Assembly: GCA_019747895.1 (NCBI GenBank)
Contig: JAIEQF010000015.1
Span: 1-51,543 of the forward strand
DNA: 51,543 nucleotides
DNA from: Chthoniobacterales bacterium
GTDB taxonomy: Bacteria; Verrucomicrobiota; Verrucomicrobiia; Chthoniobacterales; UBA6821
Direction: 5' to 3'
Below are positions 22,978 through 31,330 of this stretch, one piece after another. The translations under genes and the position numbers were made by a program. Numbering within the stretch: position 1 is the first letter of the stretch; each line of letters opens with the position of its first letter. The notes under the pieces were generated by a model, which searched no databases, had not been told where the DNA came from, and was given only the letters and a program-made list of their open reading frames with translations.

Positions 22978-23673
22978 TTAATGATTCTCTTCCACATGAT
23001 AGGCTTTCTTTGCTTCTTCTAAATATTCCTCTTCATTATTGAGACTCATTTCAGCACGCCGTTGGTTTAACTCTTCCATTGTCCCTTCGTAGGGAAACAA
23101 CACAAATTCATTATTGATCAAATTAAATTGTGTTCCATACCGTTGTTTTCCAAGCACGGGTGACTGGATGGCCACACGATCATAAAGATAGGCGTAATTT
23201 TTTTTACTTGTCTCTCCTTGATTGACCAAATTGCCAAGAACAAATAAACAACCCTCTTGGAAAAAGAGATCTCCTGAATGTTGTACTAGCAACCATGCCT
23301 GATCATCAGCTACCTCCCCAAACTGGGAAATAGTAATCCACCCATACTGCTTCAAAATTTCCTTCATCTTGACTGTATGAAAATCATCCATCGAAGACAT
23401 AAGCTGCCAGGCCTCTGGATGACTGATCAAATCTGGACCAAATTCTTCGATAACCTCCTCCCTCACTTTCTGATCGAGCGTGTACATTTCAGCAAGAATC
23501 TGTTTAACATATTCCTTATCCAACAAATCTCCTTGAAGAAAATTTTGTTGTTCTAAAGTCACTTCCTGCTGCAAGCGCTTCAATAACTCATCCCCACTTT
23601 CTTGTGCGAAGAGAGTTTTTCCAAAACAACAACAGAAAAACAAAGTTGTAAAAACCAATATTTTCTTGTTCAT
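22978..23673 (-). CDS. hypothetical secreted protein
   Basis: A 231-residue product with signal peptide MNKKILVFTTLFFCCCFG, cleaved near LFAQ. The mature part is acidic and helical (LLKRLQQEVTLEQQNFLQGD, EYVKQILAEMYTLDQKVREE), then a beta-rich middle (YGWITISQFGEVADDQAWLL) and FQEGCLFVLGNLVNQGETSK. The HSGD, GCLFVLG and LYDRVAIQ phrases recall DUF6624-like proteins, which is only a guess. It is followed downstream by the Rpn gene. Confidence 0.72.
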   Translation of the reverse strand: MNKKILVFTTLFFCCCFGKTLFAQESGDELLKRLQQEVTLEQQNFLQGDLLDKEYVKQILAEMYTLDQKVREEVIEEFGPDLISHPEAWQLMSSMDDFHTVKMKEILKQYGWITISQFGEVADDQAWLLVQHSGDLFFQEGCLFVLGNLVNQGETSKKNYAYLYDRVAIQSPVLGKQRYGTQFNLINNEFVLFPYEGTMEELNQRRAEMSLNNEEEYLEEAKKAYHVEENH

Positions 23674-23731
23674 ATCTCAAGCCTTCTAAAAGGACAAAGA
23701 CCAAGCGCTATAATGACAAAACAGTGTTAGA

Positions 23732-23850
23732 AATTCGCTGCTGTGGATGAAGAGCAAGGAACGACGACGCACAGCGACTGAGTGTATATGTAAATACTCG
23801 ATGGCGCGAGCACCGAAGTAACGCAGCTATTTGCAGCCTCAGTAGAATTA
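23732..23850 (-). repeat. approximately 118-bp dispersed intergenic repeat, copy C
   Basis: Third copy, sharing ACGCACAGCGACTGAGTG, ATACTCGATGGCGCGAGCAC and AACGCAGCTATTTGC with the others. It begins 12 bases after the rpsD stop in the transcribed direction. A separate small stem (23835-23841 with 23852-23858) overlaps its end. The ends AATTCGCTG and CAGTAGAATT are partly inverted. Confidence 0.88.
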
Positions 23851-23862
23851 TTGAGGCTATTT

Positions 23863-24474
23863 TTAGCGAGAGTACAACTCAACGACTAACTGCTCGTTCA
23901 CGATAGGATTAATCTCCTCGCGTGTTGGAATGCTCATCACTTTACCAACAAGAGCCTCTTTATCGACAGCCAACCATGCTGGTGGCTCAACGATTTGAGT
24001 CTGTTCAAGACCGCGCTGCACAAGGCGGCGTGATTCTTGTTTTTCTTTGATGGTTACGGTATCTCCAACTTTGAGATTCGCAGAAGAGATATCAGTCTTA
24101 CGTCCATTCAGACAGACATGCCCGTGAGAAACAAGCTGGCGAGCGCCTTGGCGAGTTTTAGCAAATCCCATACGATAAACAATATTGTCGAGACGCGTCT
24201 CCAACAATTGAAGCAAGAGCAAACCAGTCACACCACGTTGACGAGCGGCTGTTTCAAAGTAGCGTTGGAATTGACGCTCGAGGACGCCGTATTGGAAACG
24301 CAGTTTCTTCTTCTCGGCCATTGCTGTCGCATAATCAGAAAGCTTCCTGCGAGACCCTTTTGGGCCATGCATGCCGGGAGGATACGTTTTATTTTCAAAA
24401 GCGCGAGGTGAGCCGCCAAGAAGAACTCCGAGGCGACGACTGACTTTAGTTTTGGGTCCTGTATAACGAGCCAT
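23863..24474 (-). CDS. rpsD: 30S ribosomal protein S4
   Basis: A 203-residue S4. N terminus MARYTGPKTKVSRRLGVLLG, RLDNIVYRMGFAKTRQGARQ, VSHGHVCLNGRKTDI (S4 RNA-binding domain) and the C-terminal PTREEINPIVNEQLVVELYSR are typical. The N-terminal Cys zinc motif is absent (C-minus form). It is last of this ribosomal array; rpoA and rplQ, which often follow, are not here. Confidence 0.98.
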   Translation of the reverse strand: MARYTGPKTKVSRRLGVLLGGSPRAFENKTYPPGMHGPKGSRRKLSDYATAMAEKKKLRFQYGVLERQFQRYFETAARQRGVTGLLLLQLLETRLDNIVYRMGFAKTRQGARQLVSHGHVCLNGRKTDISSANLKVGDTVTIKEKQESRRLVQRGLEQTQIVEPPAWLAVDKEALVGKVMSIPTREEINPIVNEQLVVELYSR

Positions 24475-24511
24475 AAAAGTTTTGAGTGATAATCAGTGTA
24501 ATAATGAAAAA

Positions 24512-25126
24512 TTAGACGCGTCGTTGTTTTGGAGGACGGCATCCATTGTGAGGAACTGGCGTTACATCACGAATGATGTTAATTTCAAGTCCAATGGCCT
24601 GCATCGCACGCACAGCTGACTCGCGACCTGAGCCAGGTCCTTTAACGCGAACTTCCACTTCCTTAAGACCATGTCCCATTGCTTGGCGGCAGGCATCTTG
24701 AGCCACCATCTGAGCAGCATAGGCAGTGCTTTTACGAGAGCCCTTGAAACTCATCTTGCCAGCACTCGACCATCCTAAGACAGCACCGCGGAGATCAGTG
24801 ATAGAAACAATCGTGTTGTTAAAAGTCGCTTGAACGTGAGCAATACCATGAGAAATATTCTTACTTCCTTTTGCTTTAACAATTTTAGGAGGCTCAATCG
24901 GATCGTCCAAATTAAAACTGACAGGAGCTGCAGGGGTAGCTGCTTCTGCTTCTGCTTTTTTAGCTTTGGAAGACTTTTTGGCTTTCGGAGCTTTTTCAGC
25001 AGGAGCTGCAGGTGCCACAGGAGCCGCTTCAACAGAAGCTTCAGCGGCCACAGATGGTACTTGAGGAGCTTCAGCAACCTCAGGAGCTGCTACGATTTGA
25101 TCAGGTGTTTGTGTTTCTTCTGACAT
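24512..25126 (-). CDS. rpsK: 30S ribosomal protein S11 with long N-terminal extension
   Basis: A 204-residue S11. The conserved core starts near residue 86 ([20 protein letters not shown]) and ends in the standard [13 protein letters not shown]. The first 80 residues are an extra Ala/Pro/Glu/Lys-rich segment ([18 protein letters not shown]). There is no good internal ATG between the extension and the core, and the frame is open throughout, so the extension is probably translated. Between rpsM and rpsD as usual. Confidence 0.96.
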   Translation of the reverse strand: MSEETQTPDQIVAAPEVAEAPQVPSVAAEASVEAAPVAPAAPAEKAPKAKKSSKAKKAEAEAATPAAPVSFNLDDPIEPPKIVKAKGSKNISHGIAHVQATFNNTIVSITDLRGAVLGWSSAGKMSFKGSRKSTAYAAQMVAQDACRQAMGHGLKEVEVRVKGPGSGRESAVRAMQAIGLEINIIRDVTPVPHNGCRPPKQRRV

Positions 25127-25152
25127 GGAAAATAATAATTTAAAGCCCTACC

Positions 25153-25530
25153 TTAGTCCTTAGCACGAGTGACACCAACGGTCTTACGTGGTCCTTTACG
25201 CGTGCGAGCGTTTGTTTGTGTGCGTTGACCACGCACGGGTAATCCCCGACGGTGACGGATGCCACGGTAACAGTTGATTGCTTGAAGACGTTTGAGATTT
25301 CCTTGCAATTCACGACGAAGATCTCCTTCGATCATCACTTTTTCATCAGTGATGGCATGAATAATCGAACCAATTTGCTCCGGAGTGAGTGTCTTAGCGC
25401 GAAGATCAGGATTAATGTTGGCCCGCTCTAGAACGCGCTTGGCTGTTTTAGGCCCAATACCATAAATGTAGACAAGGGAGGCTTCAATGCGCTTGTCGCC
25501 TGGAATTTCAATACCGAGAAGTCGTGGCAT
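25153..25530 (-). CDS. rpsM: 30S ribosomal protein S13
   Basis: A 125-residue S13 at the head of the 30S subunit. [34 protein letters not shown], and the basic C terminus [21 protein letters not shown] are canonical. rpmJ lies 33 bases upstream. The leader before ATG is AT-rich, ending in TTATT, without Shine-Dalgarno. Confidence 0.98.
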   Translation of the reverse strand: MPRLLGIEIPGDKRIEASLVYIYGIGPKTAKRVLERANINPDLRAKTLTPEQIGSIIHAITDEKVMIEGDLRRELQGNLKRLQAINCYRGIRHRRGLPVRGQRTQTNARTRKGPRKTVGVTRAKD

Positions 25531-25563
25531 AATAAGTTAGGTTAAATAAAAATGAAAAAGTTT

Positions 25564-25677
25564 TTATCCTTGACGTTGTTTGTGACGGGGATTTTTGCAG
25601 ACGATGCGCACAACATTTTTGCGACGCACAACCTTGCACGTTTCGCAAAGGCGTTTAACAGAAGCTCGGACTTTCAT
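25564..25677 (-). CDS. rpmJ: 50S ribosomal protein L36
   Basis: A 37-residue protein: [20 protein letters not shown], then [16 protein letters not shown]. The zinc ligands Cys11, Cys14, Cys27 and His32 are present (C+ form). It sits directly before rpsM, the universal rpmJ-rpsM order, and marks the downstream edge of the accessory island. Confidence 0.97.
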   Translation of the reverse strand: MKVRASVKRLCETCKVVRRKNVVRIVCKNPRHKQRQG

Positions 25678-25835
25678 GAAAAAAAGATGGGACGTTAGTA
25701 ATAATGCGGGAAAGAGACTCTTAAGAAGGAGTGAAATCAATTACTCCATTTCGAAGAGGGCTGTTGAATATGACAGAAGAAGCCATTCTAGGCTAGTAAA
25801 ATTTTTAATAAATCTAAAAAACAACAAAAAGGATA

Positions 25836-25855
25836 AGTGGGCAAATTCACCAACT
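25836..25855 (-). terminator. candidate terminator after the deubiquitinase fragment
   Basis: AGTGGGCAAATTCACCAACT is a near-palindrome (with wobble pairs) 12 bases past the stop at 25868. In the minus direction it is followed by the U-rich CCUUUUUGUUGUUUUUU. The remaining bases to rpmJ (25678-25835) hold only a small GGAGT...ACTCC inverted repeat at 25728-25747. Confidence 0.5.
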
Positions 25856-25867
25856 AAAAAAAGACTT

Positions 25868-26746
25868 TTAAAATCCATCTTCATCTTGAGAGCCAACAAC
25901 AGCACCAGAGGCCGCCGCAGAGACGGCTACCGGCACATCCTCAGCACCAGCTCCACGTCCAACTTCCATTGAGGCCCTCTCAACTTCGGCTTCTGTCCTA
26001 GCTCCCATAAGCTGATAACTCACAATACAGGAATTTTGCATAATCAGATCTTTATGAGAATACTTTGCATAAGGCCTATCATCTAAATTGATTTTTCCTA
26101 CCGCGTGGTCATTAAATAAAAACCAATCATCTCCATTCTTACGATAGCAAACGTAATGCCCTCCACTTGCGCTACCAAGATGGCAAGTGATAGAAGTCGG
26201 CACGTAAGTATAATTAACATCTCTTCCTTCTTGATCTCCTGGCAGCACAACCGGCTCCCAAATACGATCTAGAGGCATCATGATCTTTTCCCTTGTTGGA
26301 GGTTCTGTAGCATAATCGGCATTAAGACGTTTGATGGTTATAATTAGTGATGAAGGAGGAGGGTTGCCAATTTTTTCCTCTACTAAAATATCATTATAGT
26401 AATCGCTAGCATCAGGCGCCCTCTTTCCTTGCGCCTCCGCAGCTGAGTAACACGCTTTGTAACGAATCTGCTCAATACTGTCGTCAAAAAAAGCTTTGTT
26501 TTCTTTAACAACTCTCGCTCTTATCAAAGATTGCATGTCAGAGACTGGCTTCTCATTGTCAAGATCACATTCAAGTGTGGGAAATAAGTTTTTTTGATTA
26601 ACGAAAGTTTCTGAGAGATGTAGATCCACTATCGTTTCTCCAGTAGCAGTTTTCGCTTTTCTCTCATGTTGGAGCTCTATGAGCATAGGCCGAGTCGGAC
26701 CTGGCCTTCCGGGAAGAGGAATGTCCCGATTGCATTTATAGTCAAA
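25868..26746 (-). pseudogene. C-terminal fragment of a USP-like (C19) deubiquitinase
   Basis: Open frame with a possible ATG at 26686 (272 codons), continuing in frame upstream to a stop inside a transposon end at 26747-26749. It matches the later part of the eukaryotic ubiquitin-specific protease domain: PSSLIITIKRL (lysine-arginine substrate-binding strand, 111-121), YTYVPTSITCHLGSASGGHY with catalytic-type His177, and DWFLFNDHAV with Asn192/Asp193 in the third-residue position. The N-terminal half with the Cys box (GLxNxGNTCFxN) and QQD region is absent, so it cannot be an active protease as it stands. A Ser/Ala/Val/Glu-rich tail follows. Probably derived by transfer from a eukaryote or another intracellular bacterium. 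Confidence 0.75.
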
Positions 26747-26780
26747 TTACTTAGAACTTACAAGCAATTGACTTGCCCTT
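26737..26780 (+). mobile_element. 44-bp remnant of the TAGTCAAATTACTTAG element
   Basis: TA plus 42 bases match one end of the MITE at 28330-28495 (reverse complement of its right end) with two mismatches, then the similarity stops. It sits exactly at the break between the deubiquitinase fragment and the signal-peptide ORF and supplies the last nine codons and stop of the latter. Confidence 0.8.
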
Positions 26781-27167
26781 CGCTGACCTTAGGAGTGGCT
26801 CTTTTTCAGATTGTTCTTTGCTTGCAGCAAAATCAGCGAGCGCAGTTACTTTACGAGAACCTAAAACTCCCGAAAGCTGCGAAAGTTCAATCACAGGATC
26901 ACCATCCGCGCTTCCTGACTTCGTGTTGCTTGCTGATTCTGCGATGTGAGGAGAGACTCCACGAGAAAAAGCAGAAGATTCCATGTTGCCACTCTTATCT
27001 TCAATACGTTCATCTTGTTCACTAGATACATACTCCCGCTGAGTCAGCTCTCCAGCCAGCGGATTAGCTTGTTGGCGAGGCCCCTCCATTGGAATTCCTA
27101 ACAATAAGCGACTGGTTCCAAAAATAAATAGCGCTAATAAAAACAGGGGGAATTTTTTCAGAATCAT
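26751..27167 (-). CDS. secreted hypothetical protein, 3' end formed by a transposon remnant
   Basis: A 138-residue frame with a convincing signal peptide (MILKKFPLFLLALFIFGTS, cleavage near LLLG or later). A Ser/Glu-rich, probably disordered region follows with no domain recognised. The last residues (KGKSIACKF and stop) are encoded by the 44-base element remnant, so the original C terminus is lost. It lies directly upstream, on the same strand, of the deubiquitinase fragment. A simple reading is that both are the two ends of one former secreted USP-like effector gene. It starts 41 bases after map. Confidence 0.6.
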   Translation of the reverse strand: MILKKFPLFLLALFIFGTSRLLLGIPMEGPRQQANPLAGELTQREYVSSEQDERIEDKSGNMESSAFSRGVSPHIAESASNTKSGSADGDPVIELSQLSGVLGSRKVTALADFAASKEQSEKEPLLRSAKGKSIACKF

Positions 27168-27208
27168 CCTTCTTTTGTAATCATTGGGGGTAAATGAACA
27201 AATTAAAT

Positions 27209-27958
27209 TTATATCAGCTTCGTCAAAATCTCCGGCTCTCCATTGGTGACAAGGACCGTATGTTCAAAATGAGCAGAAGGTTTTCCATCAGCAGTCACGA
27301 CGGTCCATTTGTCAGCTAAGACTTTGACTGCATCGACACCGAGATTGATCATCGGTTCAATCGCCAAGGTCATCCCTGCTTTGAGCTTAGGCCCAGAGCC
27401 ACGACGACCAAAATTAGGGATCTGCGGCTCTTCATGCAATTGGCGTCCCACGCCGTGACCGACAAATTCTTTGACAACGCTGAAACCTTGTCGGAGCGCC
27501 TGTTCTTCAACATGCGCTGATAAATCGCCGAGACGCCGCCCCGCCGTCGCAAAAGAAATGGCACTCATCAAGATTGCTTGCGTTGCCTTGCAGAGCCGCT
27601 CTGTCTCAGGCGCAACGAGTCCACAAAAAACCGTCCTCGCCGTATCACCAATCCAACCATTGAGAACGACACCGACATCAATGGAGACAATATCGCCGTA
27701 AGCTAGACGCCGCGTGCCTCCGATGCCATGCACCACTTCTTCATTAACGGAAATACATGTTTGTCCTGGAAATCGATGATATCCTAAAAAAGCACTCTTC
27801 CCTCCAAGCTTCGCGATCATCGCACCCGCAGCACGATCGATCTCACCAGTCGTCCTGCCAGGTTCTACCAGCGATGCAAGGTGATCGAGGACTTGAGCAG
27901 CAGCCCGTCCGGCAAGGCGCATCTTTTCAATCTCGGAAGTTGTTTTAATGGGAATCAT
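27209..27958 (-). CDS. map: methionine aminopeptidase, type I
   Basis: A 249-residue type I MetAP that removes the initiator Met. Substrate His is in the GYHRFPGQTC segment; metal ligands are in DIVSIDVGV (Asp), GWIGDTARTV (Asp), EFVGHGVGRQLHEEP (His), AIEPMINLG (Glu) and SAHFEHTVLV (Glu). ATG 27958 is preferred to an in-frame TTG at 27964. In other genomes map lies between secY (or adk) and rpmJ; here it is flanked on both sides by accessory genes. Confidence 0.97.
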   Translation of the reverse strand: MIPIKTTSEIEKMRLAGRAAAQVLDHLASLVEPGRTTGEIDRAAGAMIAKLGGKSAFLGYHRFPGQTCISVNEEVVHGIGGTRRLAYGDIVSIDVGVVLNGWIGDTARTVFCGLVAPETERLCKATQAILMSAISFATAGRRLGDLSAHVEEQALRQGFSVVKEFVGHGVGRQLHEEPQIPNFGRRGSGPKLKAGMTLAIEPMINLGVDAVKVLADKWTVVTADGKPSAHFEHTVLVTNGEPEILTKLI

Positions 27959-28063
27959 TGACAAATTTTTTTACTTTAACCTAAATTCTAAAGAGAGAGC
28001 AATGCGAGAAATACAACTTCTAAAAAAAGCGTCGCATTACTGTCGTAAAATACGAAGTTAGAT

Positions 28064-28761
28064 ATGACAGATGAAACATTAGCCGCTAAAGCCGACCTCC
28101 TCCTTCGAAACGCCCTCCAGGCCCAACCCAAGATGACCCACAATGAAGCTTGGGAATTAGCTGTGAAGAGCTGGAGTGACCTTGGCGCTGATTTCAATTC
28201 ATCTCAAACAAAAGCATGGACTAGCGTAATACAACTCCTCCATCGTTTGTTCTACTCCGAAAAAAAGGAAAATCTCACCCCCTCTTCCTCCGTTATATCT
28301 CGGAATAAAGATGCGCCAGAGCGCCTTGCTATAGTCAAATTACTTAGAAATTACAGGGAAGAACGCAGGAATTTTTAGAAAAGGCCAGGCCGAAGACCGA
28401 GCGCTATCTAAACGATAACGTGACGGGATGAGAACACAGTCTGTTCCTAAAAAGGACAAGTCAGTTGCTTGTAAGTTCTAAGTAATTTGACTATAAAATC
28501 AAAGAAACAGCCTTGAGTGATTATCAAAAAGCTTGTGCTCATAATATTCCTGATCGAGAAGCTAAAGATCTTGCAGCAAAAAATGCTGCCAAAAAAGCAT
28601 CTTATTTTGATCCTGAAGCCACACCCCTGCAAGCTCGCGAGCTAGCTCGCCAGGCCGCTCTTCAGTCCTTAACTGTTTTAGGCGAGAGTCGAAATACAGC
28701 TAAAGAAAAAGTCCAATTTATTGCCGCAGCAATCCTCAACGAACCAATTTTCATTACTTGA
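28064..28761 (+). pseudogene. hypothetical gene interrupted by a MITE
   Basis: The first part (28064-28331) and second part (28496-28761) are in one frame if the element with one TA copy is removed, giving 177 codons plus stop. The product is helical and Ala/Lys-rich, without signal peptide or recognised domain: MTDETLAAKADLLLRNALQA at the start, DREAKDLAAKNAAKK in the middle, ending ILNEPIFIT. As it stands the first part ends in the element (IVKLLRNYREERRNF) and the second would have to start from TTG 28513. It diverges from map and points to the phosphotransferase gene. Function unknown. Confidence 0.82.
28330..28495 (+). mobile_element. 162-bp MITE-like element with TA target duplication
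   Basis: Terminal inverted repeats TAGTCAAATTACTTAGAA (28332-28349) and its exact complement (28476-28493), extending to about 23 bases with one mismatch, are flanked by TA on both sides. The interior has no ORF and includes the near-palindromic GGCCAGGCCG region. TA duplication and size fit a non-autonomous derivative of an IS630/Tc1-mariner-type transposon; no related transposase is in this window. Confidence 0.88.
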
Positions 28762-28787
28762 TGAGGGCTAAAATATTTTAAAAATTA

Positions 28788-29704
28788 TTATAACTTTCCA
28801 ATCGAAATAACAACTCCGTCTTTGCATTGATGATCTGCAAGAACGTCTTCAATGATCTCCCAAGTTCGCGCTGTTCCGAAGGCATTCCAGCTGGTGAGAC
28901 CCGCTGCAGCGATCAGAAATTTCCATAGCGTCCAAGCACGAGCACGTGTCCATGTAGCAGTATCAAATGAAAACATGGAACGAAAAATTTCGCGGCTCTC
29001 TCCCTTGAAAAAAGTCCAAGCGATTGTCAGATCACATGCTGGATCACCAACAGCCAGTTGTCCAAAATCAATTACGGCGCTCAACTTTTTTTGATGAACT
29101 AATAAATTCGTAGGACCGACATCGCCATGAACCCATACGGGAAGGCCTTGCCATGAGGTTACAAGAGCCTCTTCCCAAATCTTGGTAGCAACGTCGATAT
29201 CAATTTTATCTTTTAAAATATGGAACGCTCGTCGCAGTTGAGTGTCATAATTTACAAGCGTTCCACCGCGATAAAAACTCTGCAGTCCTGCGGGAGGTCC
29301 GTCTGTGGCATCAATGCGTTGGAGATCGATGAGAAATTTTGCAAGACTCGTTGCAACATTAGACAAATTTTCTATCGAGCTGTTGCTGCAGACTCACCCT
29401 CAAGCCATCGATAAATAGACCATCGCCAAGGATACTCCTCCACCGGCTCCCCCATGGCCAAAGGCTTCGGAATCTGGAGTGGCAACAACGGCGCGAGCCG
29501 CGGCAACCAGCAATGTTCTTTTTCAACTTGCTGCGCATACCGCTCAGCACTTGGCAGACGCACCAGCATCTGATCCCCTAAGCGAAAAGTCCTATTGTCC
29601 CACCCTTGATCTTCGACTGCCTGAATCGATAAATTTTTCCATTGAGGAAATTGGTTCGCCACCAAACAGCGCGCCAACTTCTCATCGATTCTGATTTTAT
29701 TCAT
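28788..29704 (-). pseudogene. aminoglycoside phosphotransferase-family gene, frameshifted
   Basis: Two frames make one APH/ChoK-like protein of about 305 residues. The first (29704-29372) has the kinase N lobe: GWDNRTFRLGDQMLVRLPS, with the ATP-site Lys replaced by Arg as in some relatives, then IPKPLAMGEP and YRWLEGESA. The second (29366-28788) has the catalytic loop VWVHGDVGPTNLLV, the metal motif VIDFGQLAVGDPACDL and the C-terminal helices. The frames are out of register near 29375-29385; one inserted base would join EGESAAT to IENLSNVA. Either a recent pseudogene or a sequencing error. Family members phosphorylate antibiotics, sugars or metabolites; substrate unknown. It lies where adk often is, between secY and map. 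Confidence 0.85.
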
Positions 29705-29732
29705 AGAGATAATTTCCCTATGTCAGAATATT

Positions 29733-31235
29733 TTACCTTCTAGTAAGGAAGATCGTCACGCCTGCAATTGCCAAGGCGCCAAGACCCGCATAAAACCAAA
29801 CGAGGAAGGTGTCGCTCACGAGCGATCCGCTCGTCATCGGTTGACGGAAATTCGTACGACCTGCTGTTTTTCCTTTGCGCAAGAAACCATCATAGTGACG
29901 TTGGAGCAAGAAGGTTTCTACCTGACGCATCGTATCGAGCGTCACACCAACGATAATAAGAAGTCCTGTGCCACCAAAAAATTGAGCGGCCATGTAAGGC
30001 ACTTGCAAGCCACGACTCATCAGCTGCGGCAAAATAGCAATGATGACCAAAAAGAAAGCACCAGCAAAAGTGAGGCGGCTCATCGTGTAATCTAAAAATT
30101 CTGCAGTCGGTTTTCCAGGACGAATTCCAGGAATGAAACCACCATTCTTTTTCAAGTCATCTGAAATTTGAGCAGGTTGAAATTGTGTTGCCACCCAAAA
30201 ATAACTGAACGAGAAAATCAAGATGCCATAGAGCACATAGTGAGGCCAGCCTAGCGTCAAAGCCGAAGCCAGCTCTTGAGCCCAAGCTTTTCCAGGAAAA
30301 GCCATATTCAAAATCGTGGAAGGAAAAAGCAAAATAGCTTGAGCAAAAATAATCGGCATCACACCCGCATAATTGACTTTGAGCGGCATGTATTGCGTTT
30401 GACCACCATAAACTTTACGCCCAACAACGCGCTTAGCATATTGAATACTAATCTTGCGTTGCGCTTGCGTCACGGCGATAACGGAGGCGATCACGATCAA
30501 GAAAAAAGCACACAGAATGACCAATACAATCGGATTGACTGCTGAAGCCTCGCCGCCTGATGGAACAAAAGTCCTCCACGCTTGAACAAGTCCTGCTGGC
30601 ATCTGTGCTAAAATACCAACGGTGATGATGATGGAAATTCCATTACCAATACCGCGCTCCGTAATTTGATCTCCGAGCCACATCAGGAACATCGTTCCTG
30701 CCGTCATCGTGATGACAGTGATTAAGCGAAAAGCAATGCCAGGATCAGCCACCAGCGGCACTCCGAGACGAGCGATTGTATCAGCAATGCCAGGAAGGAA
30801 GGGATTGGATTGAGGGCTTTCAAAAGAAAGGGCCAAGAGCCATCCTTGAAAAAGGCAAAGTAAAATTGTCGTGTAACGAGTGTATTGAGAAATTTTTTGA
30901 CGCCCTCCATCTTCGCGAGCCAATTTTCCAAGCTGAGGAATGACGGCCCCCAAAAGTTGCAACATGATTGATGCACTAATGTAGGGCATGATTCCCAAAG
31001 AAAAAATCGCGCAGTTACTCAACGCACCTCCACCAAAAAGATTGAACATCGAAGCAATACCGCCTCCGACTTTGGCATCAGCAACATTGAGGAACCATTG
31101 ACGCAAAACCTGTGCATTGACGCCAGGGGTGGTAACCACGGCTCCTAACCGCATGATCACGACCATACCGAGAGTGAAAAGCGCCCGAGCACGTAGTTCA
31201 GGAATTTTGAGCGTATTGGCAAATGCGGAAATCAT
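29733..31235 (-). CDS. secY: protein translocase subunit SecY
   Basis: A 500-residue SecY, central channel of the Sec translocon. Ten hydrophobic helices can be traced. Landmarks are SIMLQLLGAVIPQLGKLAREDG (TM2-3 loop), GNGISIIITVGI, RKISIQYAKRVVGRKVYGGQ (cytoplasmic loop), PLKVNYAGVMPIIFAQAILL and DDLKKNGGFIPGIRPGKPT. It is slightly longer than E. coli SecY. It follows rplO after a hairpin. adk does not follow. Confidence 0.97.
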   Translation of the reverse strand: MISAFANTLKIPELRARALFTLGMVVIMRLGAVVTTPGVNAQVLRQWFLNVADAKVGGGIASMFNLFGGGALSNCAIFSLGIMPYISASIMLQLLGAVIPQLGKLAREDGGRQKISQYTRYTTILLCLFQGWLLALSFESPQSNPFLPGIADTIARLGVPLVADPGIAFRLITVITMTAGTMFLMWLGDQITERGIGNGISIIITVGILAQMPAGLVQAWRTFVPSGGEASAVNPIVLVILCAFFLIVIASVIAVTQAQRKISIQYAKRVVGRKVYGGQTQYMPLKVNYAGVMPIIFAQAILLFPSTILNMAFPGKAWAQELASALTLGWPHYVLYGILIFSFSYFWVATQFQPAQISDDLKKNGGFIPGIRPGKPTAEFLDYTMSRLTFAGAFFLVIIAILPQLMSRGLQVPYMAAQFFGGTGLLIIVGVTLDTMRQVETFLLQRHYDGFLRKGKTAGRTNFRQPMTSGSLVSDTFLVWFYAGLGALAIAGVTIFLTRR

Positions 31236-31251
31236 AAAAAGAAGGAAGAGG

Positions 31252-31326
31252 AATTAACCACAAAGAACGCAAAGATCACAAAGAAAATTTTTCTTTTTGT
31301 GCCCTTTGCGTTCTTTGCGGTTAATT
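31252..31326 (-). repeat. CACAAAG-type inverted repeat between rplO and secY
   Basis: AATTAACCACAAAGAACGCA at 31252-31271, continuing to 31274, pairs with 31304-31326 with one mismatch; inner bases extend the hairpin. It occupies the whole gap between rplO and secY, where a terminator or attenuator could act within the ribosomal array. Confidence 0.7.
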
Positions 31327-31330
31327 ATTT

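Noticed and set aside
25595-25972. Plus-strand 125-codon ORF over rpmJ
   Set aside because: It covers rpmJ and the deubiquitinase 3' end on the opposite strand and has no domain or plausible start context.
26666-27025. Plus-strand ORF containing FIVKLLRTYKQLTCP, echoed at 28447-28632
   Set aside because: The shared peptide is only the translation of the transposon-end repeat in two places, not a conserved protein.
29841-30095. Plus-strand ORF opposite secY
   Set aside because: Antisense to conserved secY helices, hydrophilic and without a domain.
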